Assembly (NCBI GenBank): GCA_965601425.1
Contig: CBFCWF010000026.1
Location: 1 to 27,535 of the forward strand
Length of the DNA: 27,535 bases
Source: Thiosocius sp965601425
Lineage (GTDB): Bacteria; Pseudomonadota; Gammaproteobacteria; Chromatiales; Chromatiaceae
Direction of reading: 5' to 3'
Shown: one piece after another, positions 7,876 through 14,979 of the stretch
Layout: the number at the start of each line of letters is the position of its first letter
How positions within the stretch are numbered: position 1 is the first letter of the stretch
Program-made: the position numbers and the translations under genes
Notes under the pieces: model-generated
The model's input: the letters and a program-made list of their open reading frames with translations, nothing else
What the model was told of the DNA's origin: nothing
Database searches by the model: none

Positions 7876-8931
7876 ATGTCATCGACCACCGCGCGGTTGG
7901 CAGTCGCTCCATGCGTCCTGCTGCTATTCATTTTCTGCCTGAGCACCCCACTTGCCGCATCGGCCCAGGAACGCGATCCGGCATCGCCGATCATGGTCCC
8001 CAACCCGGCCAGCGACCTTTGGCGGGCCGTGCGACAGCGCGACGCCCCGGCTGCCGGGGCGACCCAGGCCCGCGGCGTCGAAACCGGGGTCTTGATAGAC
8101 GCCAGCGGTGAAGCGTTTCGCAACTACCGGCGGAATGACTTCGTCGCACCGGCCGGACTGGTCATTGCGGCAGCCGCCGGGATCATCCTGCTCTTCTACC
8201 TGATCCGCGGCAGGATTCCGATCCCCGACGGGCGCGCCGGCACACGGATCAAACGCTTTCCGGATATCGACCGGACGCTCCACTGGTTCACCGCGATCCT
8301 GTTCATCTTCCTCGCGCTGACGGGCCTGACCCTGCTGTTCGGGCGATTCGTCGTGTTGCCGGTGCTCGGCGCCGAGGCGTTCAGCGTGATCGCCAGCGCC
8401 TCCAAAGAAGGCCACAACCTGTTCGGGCCGCTTTTCCTGGTCGCGATACTGGCGCTGTTCGTGCGCTGGGCGGCCAGAAACCTGCCGTCGCGCGGCGACC
8501 TCAAGTGGCTGATCAAGGGCGGCGGTATCATCGGGAATGCACATGTCAGCGCCGGCTTCTTCAACACCGGGGAAAAGATCTGGTTCTGGTCGGTCATGGT
8601 GCTCGGCCTGACCGTGTCGATCAGCGGACTGGTCCTGTTGTTCCCGGTGTTCGGACAGGGACGCGAAATCATGCAGCTCGCGCTGATCGTGCACGGTATC
8701 GCCGCGGTGCTGTTCATCGCCGGCTCTTTCGGGCATATCTACATCGGCACGCTCGGCACCGAGGGCAGCCTGGAGAGCATGACCACCGGCTATGTCGACG
8801 AGAACTGGGCCAAGGGGCATCACGACCGCTGGTACGCGGAGGCCACGCAGGCTGTCGGGACCACCGGGCATGGCCAGACAACAGCCGCCCGGCACGCAAC
8901 GCGCCTGGACGCATCGCCCGACAAGGCATGA
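7876..8931 (+). CDS. fdhC: Formate dehydrogenase cytochrome b (gamma) subunit
   Basis: This 351-residue membrane subunit takes electrons from FdhB and passes them to quinone. It has an N-terminal signal sequence (hydrophobic 8-30, ASA/QE cleavage likely) and a ~60-residue periplasmic segment. A first helix (92-110) and the four-helix FdnI-like core follow. His136 (RTLHWF), His180 (KEGHNLFG), His273 (IVHGIA) and His287 (FGHIYIG) match the four heme-b ligands of E. coli FdnI, including the 14-residue gap between the last two. ATG 7876 is preceded by GAGGA at eight bases; an upstream in-frame TTG at 7825 would disrupt the signal peptide. The intergenic stretch from fdhB (148 bases) holds the hairpin above and no promoter I can defend. 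Confidence 0.92.
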   Translation: MSSTTARLAVAPCVLLLFIFCLSTPLAASAQERDPASPIMVPNPASDLWRAVRQRDAPAAGATQARGVETGVLIDASGEAFRNYRRNDFVAPAGLVIAAAAGIILLFYLIRGRIPIPDGRAGTRIKRFPDIDRTLHWFTAILFIFLALTGLTLLFGRFVVLPVLGAEAFSVIASASKEGHNLFGPLFLVAILALFVRWAARNLPSRGDLKWLIKGGGIIGNAHVSAGFFNTGEKIWFWSVMVLGLTVSISGLVLLFPVFGQGREIMQLALIVHGIAAVLFIAGSFGHIYIGTLGTEGSLESMTTGYVDENWAKGHHDRWYAEATQAVGTTGHGQTTAARHATRLDASPDKA

Positions 8932-8991
8932 CCTGGTCCGGCCGGGTGCAGATCGCAATGAACAACATCAAGCGAAACGAGGGAACAGCGC

Positions 8992-9636
8992 GTGAGCTTC
9001 ACTGAATTTGTCGACGGGCCCTTCTGGTACTTCTCTGCCACCGTGTTCGTGATCGGGGTACTGTGGCGGCTCATCGGTATGCTCGCAATGGGCAGCAAGA
9101 CGGACTACAGCGAACCGCGCGCATCTGCGACCGGCGGCGTCGTCGGTGTCAATATCAAACGCTTTTTCCCGCGCGCCGATTTCTGGTCGCGCATCAAGCT
9201 GCAGGTCATTGCCGGGTATCTTTTCCATGTCGGGCTGTTTGCGCTGCTGTTCTTCGCCGCACCGCACATCAAGTTCTACCGCGAGTACGTGCTCGGCTTC
9301 GGCTGGCCGGCGATGCCCGAATGGGCGTTCATTCTGACCTCCGAACTCGCGTTTCTGGGCCTGCTCCTGCTGATTCTGCACCGCTTGATGAACCCAGTGA
9401 CACGGGCGATCTCGAACCGCGGCGACTACCTGGGTTCGATCCTGATCTTCCTGGTCATGCTCAGCGGCTGCCTCGCGCTCGCACGTGCCTACGAACCCTT
9501 GCGCGTGATCCACTTCTTCCTCGCCGAACTGCTGCTGCTGTACTTCCCGTTCAGCGCGCTGATGCACACCTTCACCTTCCCGTTCAGCCGGGGCTTCATG
9601 GGGGCCCACTACGGGCGACGTGGAGTGAGCGTATGA
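8992..9636 (+). CDS. NarI/DsrM-like diheme cytochrome b membrane subunit
   Basis: This 214-residue protein has about five membrane helices. His79 (YLFHVGLF), His130 (LILHRL), His174 (VIHFFLAE) and His192 (ALMHTFTF) are candidate heme-b ligands. The 18-residue gap between the last two equals that in NarI (His187/His205). The family includes NarI, DsrM, TmcC and HdrE-like proteins that exchange electrons with quinone. The start is GTG 8992, with GAGGGA seven bases upstream. It lies 60 bases after fdhC and is followed by an HdrD-like protein, the standard partner of such cytochromes. Electron exchange between quinone and that Fe-S subunit is inferred. Confidence 0.83.
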   Translation: MSFTEFVDGPFWYFSATVFVIGVLWRLIGMLAMGSKTDYSEPRASATGGVVGVNIKRFFPRADFWSRIKLQVIAGYLFHVGLFALLFFAAPHIKFYREYVLGFGWPAMPEWAFILTSELAFLGLLLLILHRLMNPVTRAISNRGDYLGSILIFLVMLSGCLALARAYEPLRVIHFFLAELLLLYFPFSALMHTFTFPFSRGFMGAHYGRRGVSV

Positions 9637-9701
9637 ACGGGTTCGCGGCCACGCGCGCCCACACCTCAGTCGCCCCGCGCGGCGACCGTTTCGGAGACTA
9701 G
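9633..9701 (+). CDS. 22-codon overlapping micro-ORF
   Basis: An ATG at 9633 overlaps the stop of the cytochrome gene (ATGA) and runs 22 codons to TAG 9699-9701, three bases before the next gene's ATG. The peptide (MNGFAATRAHTS...) has no recognised family. It may serve only to keep ribosomes moving between the two genes. It could also be chance. Confidence 0.25.
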   Translation: MNGFAATRAHTSVAPRGDRFGD

Positions 9702-9704
9702 GCC

Positions 9705-11036
9705 ATGGCCATCGACATGAATGTCTTTCTCGGTTTCGCCGAGCAGATCAAGATGCTCCCACAGATGGCGCAGCCGACGGATTGCCCGGACAACGAGCGC
9801 CTGAAACGGGCCGAGGCGGTGTTCGCTGCCAAGCTCGACGCGGCCAAGGCGACGCATCTCGAGTCCTGTGTGCATTGCGGCCTGTGCGCGGAGGCCTGTC
9901 AGTTCTACATCCAGACGGAGGACCCGAAGTTCACGCCGATCCACAAGCTCGACCTGCTCAAGCGCTTCTACCGGCGCGAGAAGGCCCCGCTGCGCTTTTT
10001 TCACCGCTTGACCGAGCCGGCGATCACCGAGGCAGACCTGGAGGCCACACAGGAACTGGTTTACGAATCCTGCACCGAGTGCGGCCGCTGCGGCTTGGTC
10101 TGTCCGATGGGCATCGATATCGCGGCGATGGTGCACCTGACGCGCGAGGGGCTGGCCCAGGCTGGCCTGATACCGGCCGGCCTGCGCGCGGTGGAACAGG
10201 AACAGGGCAGCCGCGGTACCGTGTTCGGGGTCGGCCCAGACCAGATTCGACAGGCGGTGGACGATCTGCGGGCCAAGGGCTATGAGGTGCCGATCGACAA
10301 GGAAAAGGCCGACATCCTGGTCCTGAGTTCCACCATCGATGTCCTGCTGTTCAAGGATGCGCTGGAGGCGACGGTGAAGGTGATGAACCACCTCGGTGCC
10401 GACTGGACCATCCACAGCTGTGCCTTCGAGGGCGCGAACTTCGGCCTACTCTCGGGTTACGAGGAGGTACAGAAGTCGGCCTCGGAACGCATTACCAGCC
10501 AGGCGATCGCACTGGGGGCCAAACTCGTCATCGTCCCGGAATGCGGACACGCCTACCCGGCGATGCGCTGGTACGGCGCGAACGAGCACGGCGCACCCCT
10601 GCCGTTCGAGGTCATGGCGCTGTCGGAGTTTCTCGGGCGCGAGGTCATGGCGGGACGGCTGCAACTGAACCCGCTCGGACCGGACAGTCACGTCACCTAC
10701 CACGACCCCTGCAAGGTCGGTCGGCATGGCGGCGTGTTCGAAGAGCCGCGCGCGGTGCTGAAGGCCCTGGGCGTCGACCTGCGCGAGATGCCCAGCAACC
10801 GGGTGAGCAACTTCTGTTGCGGCGGCGGTGCCGGGCTGTTCGTGATGGAGGGCGCCCGGCCGATGCGCGACGCGGCCTTCGACCTGAAGCGCGAGCAGGT
10901 CGAAGCCACCGGGGCCGAATCGGTGGTCACGGCCTGTGGCAGCTGCCGGGTCAATTTGATGGCCGGGGCCCAGCGCACGCAGTGGGGCGCGCGGATCGAG
11001 AGCCTGGTCGAGCTGGTCGGTGCCAACCTGAAATAG
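9705..11036 (+). CDS. HdrD/DsrK-like iron-sulfur reductase subunit
   Basis: This 443-residue soluble protein starts with two 4Fe-4S motifs, CVHCGLCAEAC (55-65) and CTECGRCGLVCP (123-133). The C-terminal half has one complete CCG domain: Cys336 (HDPCK), Cys371-Cys372 (FCCGGG) and Cys411/Cys414 (CGSC). The first CCG repeat appears degenerate, with single Cys at 239 (HSCAFEG) and 280 (PECGHAY). This is the architecture of HdrD, DsrK, TmcB and GlpC relatives, which pair with a NarI-like cytochrome. Neighbouring genes make it a likely membrane-associated partner of the 8992-9636 protein. The substrate (a disulfide, a thiol carrier or another redox protein) cannot be read from sequence. It is the last gene of the fdh operon and converges with the next gene after seven bases. 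Confidence 0.83.
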   Translation: MAIDMNVFLGFAEQIKMLPQMAQPTDCPDNERLKRAEAVFAAKLDAAKATHLESCVHCGLCAEACQFYIQTEDPKFTPIHKLDLLKRFYRREKAPLRFFHRLTEPAITEADLEATQELVYESCTECGRCGLVCPMGIDIAAMVHLTREGLAQAGLIPAGLRAVEQEQGSRGTVFGVGPDQIRQAVDDLRAKGYEVPIDKEKADILVLSSTIDVLLFKDALEATVKVMNHLGADWTIHSCAFEGANFGLLSGYEEVQKSASERITSQAIALGAKLVIVPECGHAYPAMRWYGANEHGAPLPFEVMALSEFLGREVMAGRLQLNPLGPDSHVTYHDPCKVGRHGGVFEEPRAVLKALGVDLREMPSNRVSNFCCGGGAGLFVMEGARPMRDAAFDLKREQVEATGAESVVTACGSCRVNLMAGAQRTQWGARIESLVELVGANLK

Positions 11037-11043
11037 TGCCGCG

Positions 11044-11763
11044 TCAGCCGGAGGCGTCCCCGGGATCGGTCGTGGACCGCGCGAGTATCTCCTGCAGGTA
11101 CGCGATGCGTCTCAGCGACACCGCGATCTTCTCCTCCAGATCGTAGTCCCTCTCGCCACCGAGCAGGTGCAGCATGTCTTCGAAAAAAAACACGTAGAAG
11201 CTGTCGACGAAGCGAATCCGACGCTGGTTGTCCATGATCAGATTGTCGAGGCCGTACAGATCGATGACGCGTGGATTCGGACCTTCCCGCCAATTTGCCG
11301 CCACCGCGAGAAAACGGGCCAGCTGGCGCCGCGCTATCGGGTGCTCGCGCAGCAGTCCGATGGCCTCCTCGCGGTTCAGCGGGTTGGCGATGTTGAACCA
11401 GACGTTGATCGCACGAGCCAGCACGATCAGGTTGGGCTCACCGTTGATGCAGGTCTCGACGAACAGCGCCTCAGGAATCATCTCGCCCAGCGCCTCGCGC
11501 AGCATCCGATACTGACGCCGCAGGAGCTTCGCGTCCTCGTGCCCATAGCGATCACAGGGATACTTCACGACGAACTCGGTGTAGCTGTCGTCGTCCGGGT
11601 CCTCGGTGTTCTTGCGCGCGCTGCGCCAGACCTGGCAGTGATTGCCGGTCCTCGAGACCAAGGCCGCCCGGCGACTGTCCGGATGCAGGCAGGCTACATC
11701 GAGTACCGGACGGTCCGCCTCGCAGCCTTCGCTGGCCGGATCAGCGGCGCTCATCGGCGGCAT
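11044..11763 (-). CDS. Unknown protein with kinase-like (degenerate) features
   Basis: I do not recognise a named family for this 239-residue soluble protein. Several segments resemble a small kinase or aminoglycoside-phosphotransferase fold. EFVVKYP could hold an ATP-binding Lys, LIVLARAINVWF resembles a hinge, IDLYGLDNLIMD resembles a catalytic loop, and RIRFVDSFYVFF stands where a metal-binding Asp would follow. The usual HxD is not intact, so it may be a pseudokinase or the likeness may be spurious. ATG at 11763 is preceded by AAGG six bases away; an in-frame ATG at 11754 is possible and one at 11805 is less likely. It overlaps the end of the upstream gene by about 23 bases, so the two are co-translated. 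Confidence 0.65.
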   Translation of the reverse strand: MPPMSAADPASEGCEADRPVLDVACLHPDSRRAALVSRTGNHCQVWRSARKNTEDPDDDSYTEFVVKYPCDRYGHEDAKLLRRQYRMLREALGEMIPEALFVETCINGEPNLIVLARAINVWFNIANPLNREEAIGLLREHPIARRQLARFLAVAANWREGPNPRVIDLYGLDNLIMDNQRRIRFVDSFYVFFFEDMLHLLGGERDYDLEEKIAVSLRRIAYLQEILARSTTDPGDASG

Positions 11764-12184
11764 CCGGGGCCTTACGCCGGGCCATGCCCGGATAGCTGGC
11801 GACAAAGCGGCTTAACCCTTCGGTGACGAAGCGCTGCAGCGACCACGGCTCGTCGCCGAGCAGATGCCGACGGTCTTCACGCAACGCATAGGCCTGCGCA
11901 CGCAGCCGCCCGGCCCGGACATCGACCGCGACCGTCACGCGCCGGTAGATCGCACCCTCGAACGCGTCAAGCGCTTCGAGATGGACAGGATCCAGGCCGC
12001 GGTACAGCAAGCCCTCGACCCGATCACCCGGCCAGCGCAGGATCGCGGGATAGAGTTCGCCGCTCAAGCGGCGGCGCCGGTAGTCGTGCAGCAGCGCCGG
12101 CTCACCGGGCTGACGGAATCCGCTGACCCGGTCCATGACCTCGGGGACCATCAAGGTCCCGTACACGAAAAGCTGCGTACTCAC
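11741..12184 (-). CDS. Gamma-glutamylcyclotransferase-like (AIG2/GGCT fold) protein
   Basis: This 147-residue protein has the family's N-terminal VYGTLM motif (residues 7-12) and a central LDAFEGAIYRR segment with Glu76 as the expected catalytic acid. Characterised members act on gamma-glutamyl-amines or gamma-glutamyl dipeptides, but the substrate here is unknown. The gene starts with GTG (12182-12184) behind a GGTGA sequence. Its 3' end overlaps the next - strand gene. A charged C-terminal tail of ~15 residues lies in this overlap and may not be functional. Confidence 0.8.
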   Translation of the reverse strand: MSTQLFVYGTLMVPEVMDRVSGFRQPGEPALLHDYRRRRLSGELYPAILRWPGDRVEGLLYRGLDPVHLEALDAFEGAIYRRVTVAVDVRAGRLRAQAYALREDRRHLLGDEPWSLQRFVTEGLSRFVASYPGMARRKAPDAADERR

Positions 12185-12260
12185 TCCCGCTCACCCACTG
12201 CGTAAATCGTGCCCGTAGATTCTATCCGGATGCGACGGCCGCCGCCGCGTGACCGCGCGC

Positions 12261-12281
12261 GACCAGCCTTCAAGGCTAGTC
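12261..12281 (-). terminator. Short hairpin at the end of the LysR gene
   Basis: On the - strand GACTAGCCTT pairs with AAGGCTGGTC (nine pairs including one G-U, tight loop). The hairpin includes the LysR stop codon TAG (12276-12278). No T-run follows, so termination would be weak or factor-aided. Confidence 0.3.
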
Positions 12282-13286
12282 GAAATCGACGACATTCGTC
12301 GGCACATGGCGCAAGTCGAGTTCGCCGGCCTCCACCACCTCTTCGCGGCTATGCGCCACCGCAAGTTTGTAGGGCAACTTGCACTGCAGGGTCGACATCG
12401 CATCGAGAAACGCCTGCGCCTGCGGTGTCAGGAACTTGCCGCGACGCGTCACTGCGCCGTAGGTGCGCCGTGGGAAGTAGTCCTCGAGCGGTATCACCGC
12501 CAGTCGCTCCTTGCCGGTGAGGCAGATCTCGTTGACGATCGAAATCCCCATCCCCTGTTCGACGTAACGCTTGATGACCTCCCAGCCACCGGCCTCCAGC
12601 ACGACGCTGTAGGAAACGCCATGCTGTTCGAATACCAGGTCCACGCTGCGCCAGTGGTTGAGCTGGCGCGGGGGCAGAATCAGGCCATAGGGGCTGATTT
12701 CTTCCAGTGTCACCTTGGTGCGCCTGGCCAGCGGGTGGTCCAGCGGCACGATAAGCACCTGCTCGAACGAGAACAGCGGCTTGTATTCGAGGTCGGCCTG
12801 CCCGTCGACCATCGGTCCCACCGCGAAATCCGCTGCGTCGGAACGCAACTTTGCCAGCCCGTCGCGACCGGTCTCGTTCAGCAGCTTGATGTGGATACCC
12901 GGATGACGCTCACGGAAACAGGATACGAACTCGGGCAGCAGATAGAGGATGGTCGATTCACCGGCCACCACGGTCAATTCACCGCTGTCGAGCCTGCCGC
13001 TCTTGCTGGCGAAGGTTTGCGCCAGATTGTCGATGCCCTCGAGCAGGGGTTTGGCGATTTCGTACAGGAGTTCGCCGTCCGGCGTAATCCGAATCTGCGG
13101 CCCATGGCGCTCGAATACGACGATTTCGAGCTCGCGCTCCAGGGCCTTGATCTGCAGCGAGATCGTCGGCTGCGTCAGGAACAGCTTCTCCGCGGCACGC
13201 GATATGTTCTTGGTTTCCACGGTCTTGCAGAAGGCGCGCAACTGCTTGAGCCGGTTCTGCTTGTAGCTTGGGGGTGAGATACTCAT
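12276..13286 (-). CDS. LysR-family transcriptional regulator
   Basis: This 336-residue regulator has an N-terminal winged helix-turn-helix at residues ~14-72. Its recognition segment reads ISRAAEKLFLTQPTISLQIK, and a periplasmic-binding-protein-like effector domain follows (~97-310). The start ATG 13284-13286 is preceded by AGAGGATGG; an open frame extends further upstream to 13403 but has no site and an unnatural Arg/Pro-rich sequence. Targets and ligand cannot be told from sequence. It could act on the adjacent phaP-phaB genes, on the downstream - strand pair, or on itself. Confidence 0.88.
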   Translation of the reverse strand: MSISPPSYKQNRLKQLRAFCKTVETKNISRAAEKLFLTQPTISLQIKALERELEIVVFERHGPQIRITPDGELLYEIAKPLLEGIDNLAQTFASKSGRLDSGELTVVAGESTILYLLPEFVSCFRERHPGIHIKLLNETGRDGLAKLRSDAADFAVGPMVDGQADLEYKPLFSFEQVLIVPLDHPLARRTKVTLEEISPYGLILPPRQLNHWRSVDLVFEQHGVSYSVVLEAGGWEVIKRYVEQGMGISIVNEICLTGKERLAVIPLEDYFPRRTYGAVTRRGKFLTPQAQAFLDAMSTLQCKLPYKLAVAHSREEVVEAGELDLRHVPTNVVDFD

Positions 13287-13512
13287 AAAAACACCATCCT
13301 CTCTGGGCGCCCCTCCCCCGTATTCTCGATAGGTGACTCTGCGGTCAGCTCGGGGGCCTGGACGGTAAGGTCGTCGTTCGACACGGCCCGCTGCGCGGGT
13401 CACGCGTCTGAGTTTGCCTTCTGGTGTCCATACACTAGCGGAAAACGGCCAGGCCGGTGTCGCAATCGCTGCTGGCTGACCCTGCCCCGGGACTGTGTTT
13501 CCGGTTCCTCGG
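13287..13512. other. Intergenic region upstream of the LysR gene
   Basis: This is the promoter side of the LysR gene and the stretch beyond the phaB terminator; the gap between the two genes totals 308 bases. I see no convincing -35/-10 pair, no clear T-N11-A autoregulatory operator and no coding sequence. Confidence 0.4.
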
Positions 13513-13540
13513 AAAAAAGCGGCGCCCGCGAGGGGCGCCC
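13513..13540 (-). terminator. Intrinsic terminator of the phaP-phaB operon
   Basis: Read on the - strand, GGCGCCC and GGGCGCC form a 7-bp GC stem around a 5-base loop. A CGC and a run of six T follow. This is a textbook rho-independent terminator about 55 bases after the phaB stop. Confidence 0.85.
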
Positions 13541-13594
13541 AACAGAAGAGCAGAGGGGGCAGAATCCTCTGCTAGGAGGGTTCGTTGTCGTCGC

Positions 13595-14341
13595 TCAGTG
13601 GCTGGTGAAGAGCCCGCCATTGACCGGGATGTTGGCACCGGTCGTGTAGCCATTGCCCTCGCTCGCGAGCCAGGCGACCGCATTCGCAATCTCTTCGGGT
13701 GTGCCCATGCGGCGCATCGGCACGCTGTTGACGATCGACTCGAGCACGTTTTCGGGCATCGCCTGGGTCATCGCGGTTGCAATGTAGCCGGGTGACACGG
13801 TGTTGACCGTGATGCCTTTCGCGGCAGTCTCGAGTGCCACCGCCATCGTGAAGCCGTGCATGCCGGCCTTGGCCGCCGAGTAGTTGGCCTGGCCAAACTG
13901 GCCGCGCTGGCCGTTCACCGAGGCGATGTTCACGATGCGGCCCCAGCCTTTCTCCAGCATGCCGTTGATCACATGTCGCGTGACATTGAAGGCGCTGTCG
14001 AGGTTGGTCGCAACGACCGCACGCCAGTTATCTTCAGACATCTTTTTCAGCGTGCCGTCACGCGTGATACCGGCACAATTCACCAGGATATCGACCGAGC
14101 CGAGTTTCTCGCTGATCTCAGCGACCGCGCGCTCGCAGTCCGCATAACTCGCGACGTCGACTGCCGCCAGGCTGATCGCATGTCCCTGGTCGTGCATCTT
14201 TTTCTGCCAGGCCTCGGCCGAGTCCTTTTCCGGCGGGAAATAGCCCGCCACGACCTGATGACCCTGCTGGGCCAGCTCGCAGCAGATCGCGGAGCCTATG
14301 CCGCCGTTACCGCCGGTCACAAACGCGACACGTTTGGTCAT
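13595..14341 (-). CDS. phaB: Acetoacetyl-CoA reductase (NADPH), PHB synthesis
   Basis: This 248-residue short-chain dehydrogenase reduces acetoacetyl-CoA to (R)-3-hydroxybutyryl-CoA, the monomer for polyhydroxybutyrate. The cofactor loop TGGNGGIG is at residues 9-16. Asn113, Ser141, Tyr154 and Lys158 (NYSAAKAG) form the catalytic tetrad. The GQRGQFGQANYSAAKAG context and the VNGGLFTSH-type end are typical of PhaB rather than FabG. GGAGAGG precedes ATG 14339-14341. It lies downstream of phaP with a strong hairpin between them and ends at the intrinsic terminator. PHA synthase and thiolase are not in this window. Confidence 0.93.
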   Translation of the reverse strand: MTKRVAFVTGGNGGIGSAICCELAQQGHQVVAGYFPPEKDSAEAWQKKMHDQGHAISLAAVDVASYADCERAVAEISEKLGSVDILVNCAGITRDGTLKKMSEDNWRAVVATNLDSAFNVTRHVINGMLEKGWGRIVNIASVNGQRGQFGQANYSAAKAGMHGFTMAVALETAAKGITVNTVSPGYIATAMTQAMPENVLESIVNSVPMRRMGTPEEIANAVAWLASEGNGYTTGANIPVNGGLFTSH

Positions 14342-14398
14342 TCTTCCTCTCCGTTCTGGTTCTTTTCTGATTTACCCACGCCTGATTCTCGAGCCCGG

Positions 14399-14427
14399 GG
14401 GGCGACGTGGGTAACCCGCGTCGCCCC
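14399..14427 (-). other. Strong hairpin between phaP and phaB
   Basis: GGGGCGACG (14399-14407) and CGTCGCCCC (14419-14427) are perfectly complementary. An inner GGG/CCC pair extends the stem around a TAA loop. No T-run adjoins it on the - strand. It probably stabilises the phaP message or partially terminates, so that phasin is made in excess of reductase (inference). Confidence 0.55.
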
Positions 14428-14440
14428 TGCCGAGACCGCA

Positions 14441-14818
14441 TCAGGCAACTTTCTTGGTCGCCAACTCACTCGCCTTCTCAACGCTCTTGCTGGTGTACTT
14501 GACCGCCTCTTCCACCATCTCGGTCAGTTCCTCGCGGAGCGAAGAGAACATCTCGGTGGTTTCGCGCAGATTGGCCAGGAACTTGTCGTTGCAGCCCTTG
14601 AGCAACTCGCTCTGCATCACCATCGCCTCTTTGTAGTCCTTGGCTCCGGCCAGCGCTTCGTACTGCTTGGCACTGGTCTCCAGGCACTGATTGACGATCG
14701 AGGCCTGCTTGGTGGCCAGCTGCTCGAAGGCGCGCATGTTCAGTTCACCGATGCGGGCCGCCGAGGCAAAGACCTGATCGTTGAACTTGGTTACCATGTC
14801 GACGTATTCGTTGTTCAT
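14441..14818 (-). CDS. phaP: Phasin family protein, PHB granule surface
   Basis: This 125-residue helical protein lacks any signal. It has the phasin layout: a front segment (YVDMVTKFNDQVFASAARIGELNMRAFEQL), a Gln/Ala-rich amphipathic middle (QASIVNQCLETSAKQYEAL), and a coiled-coil-like end with a Lys/Ala tail (ATKKVA). Phasins coat PHB granules and limit their size. ATG 14816-14818 follows AGGAGA by a good distance; an upstream extension to 14917 would run through the promoter and operator. The gene leads the operon and has a strong promoter with candidate PhaR boxes. Confidence 0.88.
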   Translation of the reverse strand: MNNEYVDMVTKFNDQVFASAARIGELNMRAFEQLATKQASIVNQCLETSAKQYEALAGAKDYKEAMVMQSELLKGCNDKFLANLRETTEMFSSLREELTEMVEEAVKYTSKSVEKASELATKKVA

Positions 14819-14851
14819 GAGGATGTCTCCTGGGTTGTTGAGGTGATCGCA

Positions 14852-14880
14852 TGCTGCAGTGCAACAATGTTGCAGTGCAC
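14852..14880. promoter_or_regulatory. Tandem TGCAGTGCA boxes, candidate PhaR operator
   Basis: TGCTGCAGTGCAA (14852-14864) and TGTTGCAGTGCAC (14868-14880) are direct repeats 16 bases apart in the phaP 5' region. The second runs into the -10 element. TGC-rich boxes of this type are the known targets of the PHB-responsive repressor PhaR. A weaker third copy, TTGTGCGGTGCAC, lies at 14928-14940. Confidence 0.6.
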
Positions 14881-14908
14881 AATATCGGTCTTTTTCAACC
14901 TTTGTCAA
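14879..14908 (-). promoter_or_regulatory. Sigma-70-type promoter of phaP
   Basis: On the - strand TTGACA (14908-14903) is followed by an 18-base spacer and TATTGT (14884-14879). The perfect -35 box and overlap with the repeat boxes fit a strong but repressible promoter. Confidence 0.6.
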
Positions 14909-14929
14909 GCCCCTCATCGAAAATATTTT
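14902..14929 (+). promoter_or_regulatory. Candidate divergent promoter of the DUF2889 gene
   Basis: TTGTCA (14902-14907), a 16-base spacer and TATTTT (14924-14929) face the DUF2889 gene. Its -35 shares bases with the phaP -35 (TTGTCAA, 14902-14908), so the two promoters would compete. A weak TGC box (14928-14940) sits at its start site. Confidence 0.4.
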
Positions 14930-14979
14930 GTGCGGTGCACCATTATCGATATTTCACGCTGTTAACAAAAGAATTTTCT

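Noticed and set aside
13287..13403. N-terminal extension of the LysR protein to 13403
   Set aside because: The added ~39 residues are Arg/Pro-rich, and the ribosome site and helix-turn-helix spacing favour ATG 13286.
14901..14906. TTTGTC before phaP/DUF2889 as another copy of the fdh half-site
   Set aside because: It is part of the overlapping -35 boxes, has no inverted partner and no sigma-54 promoter nearby.
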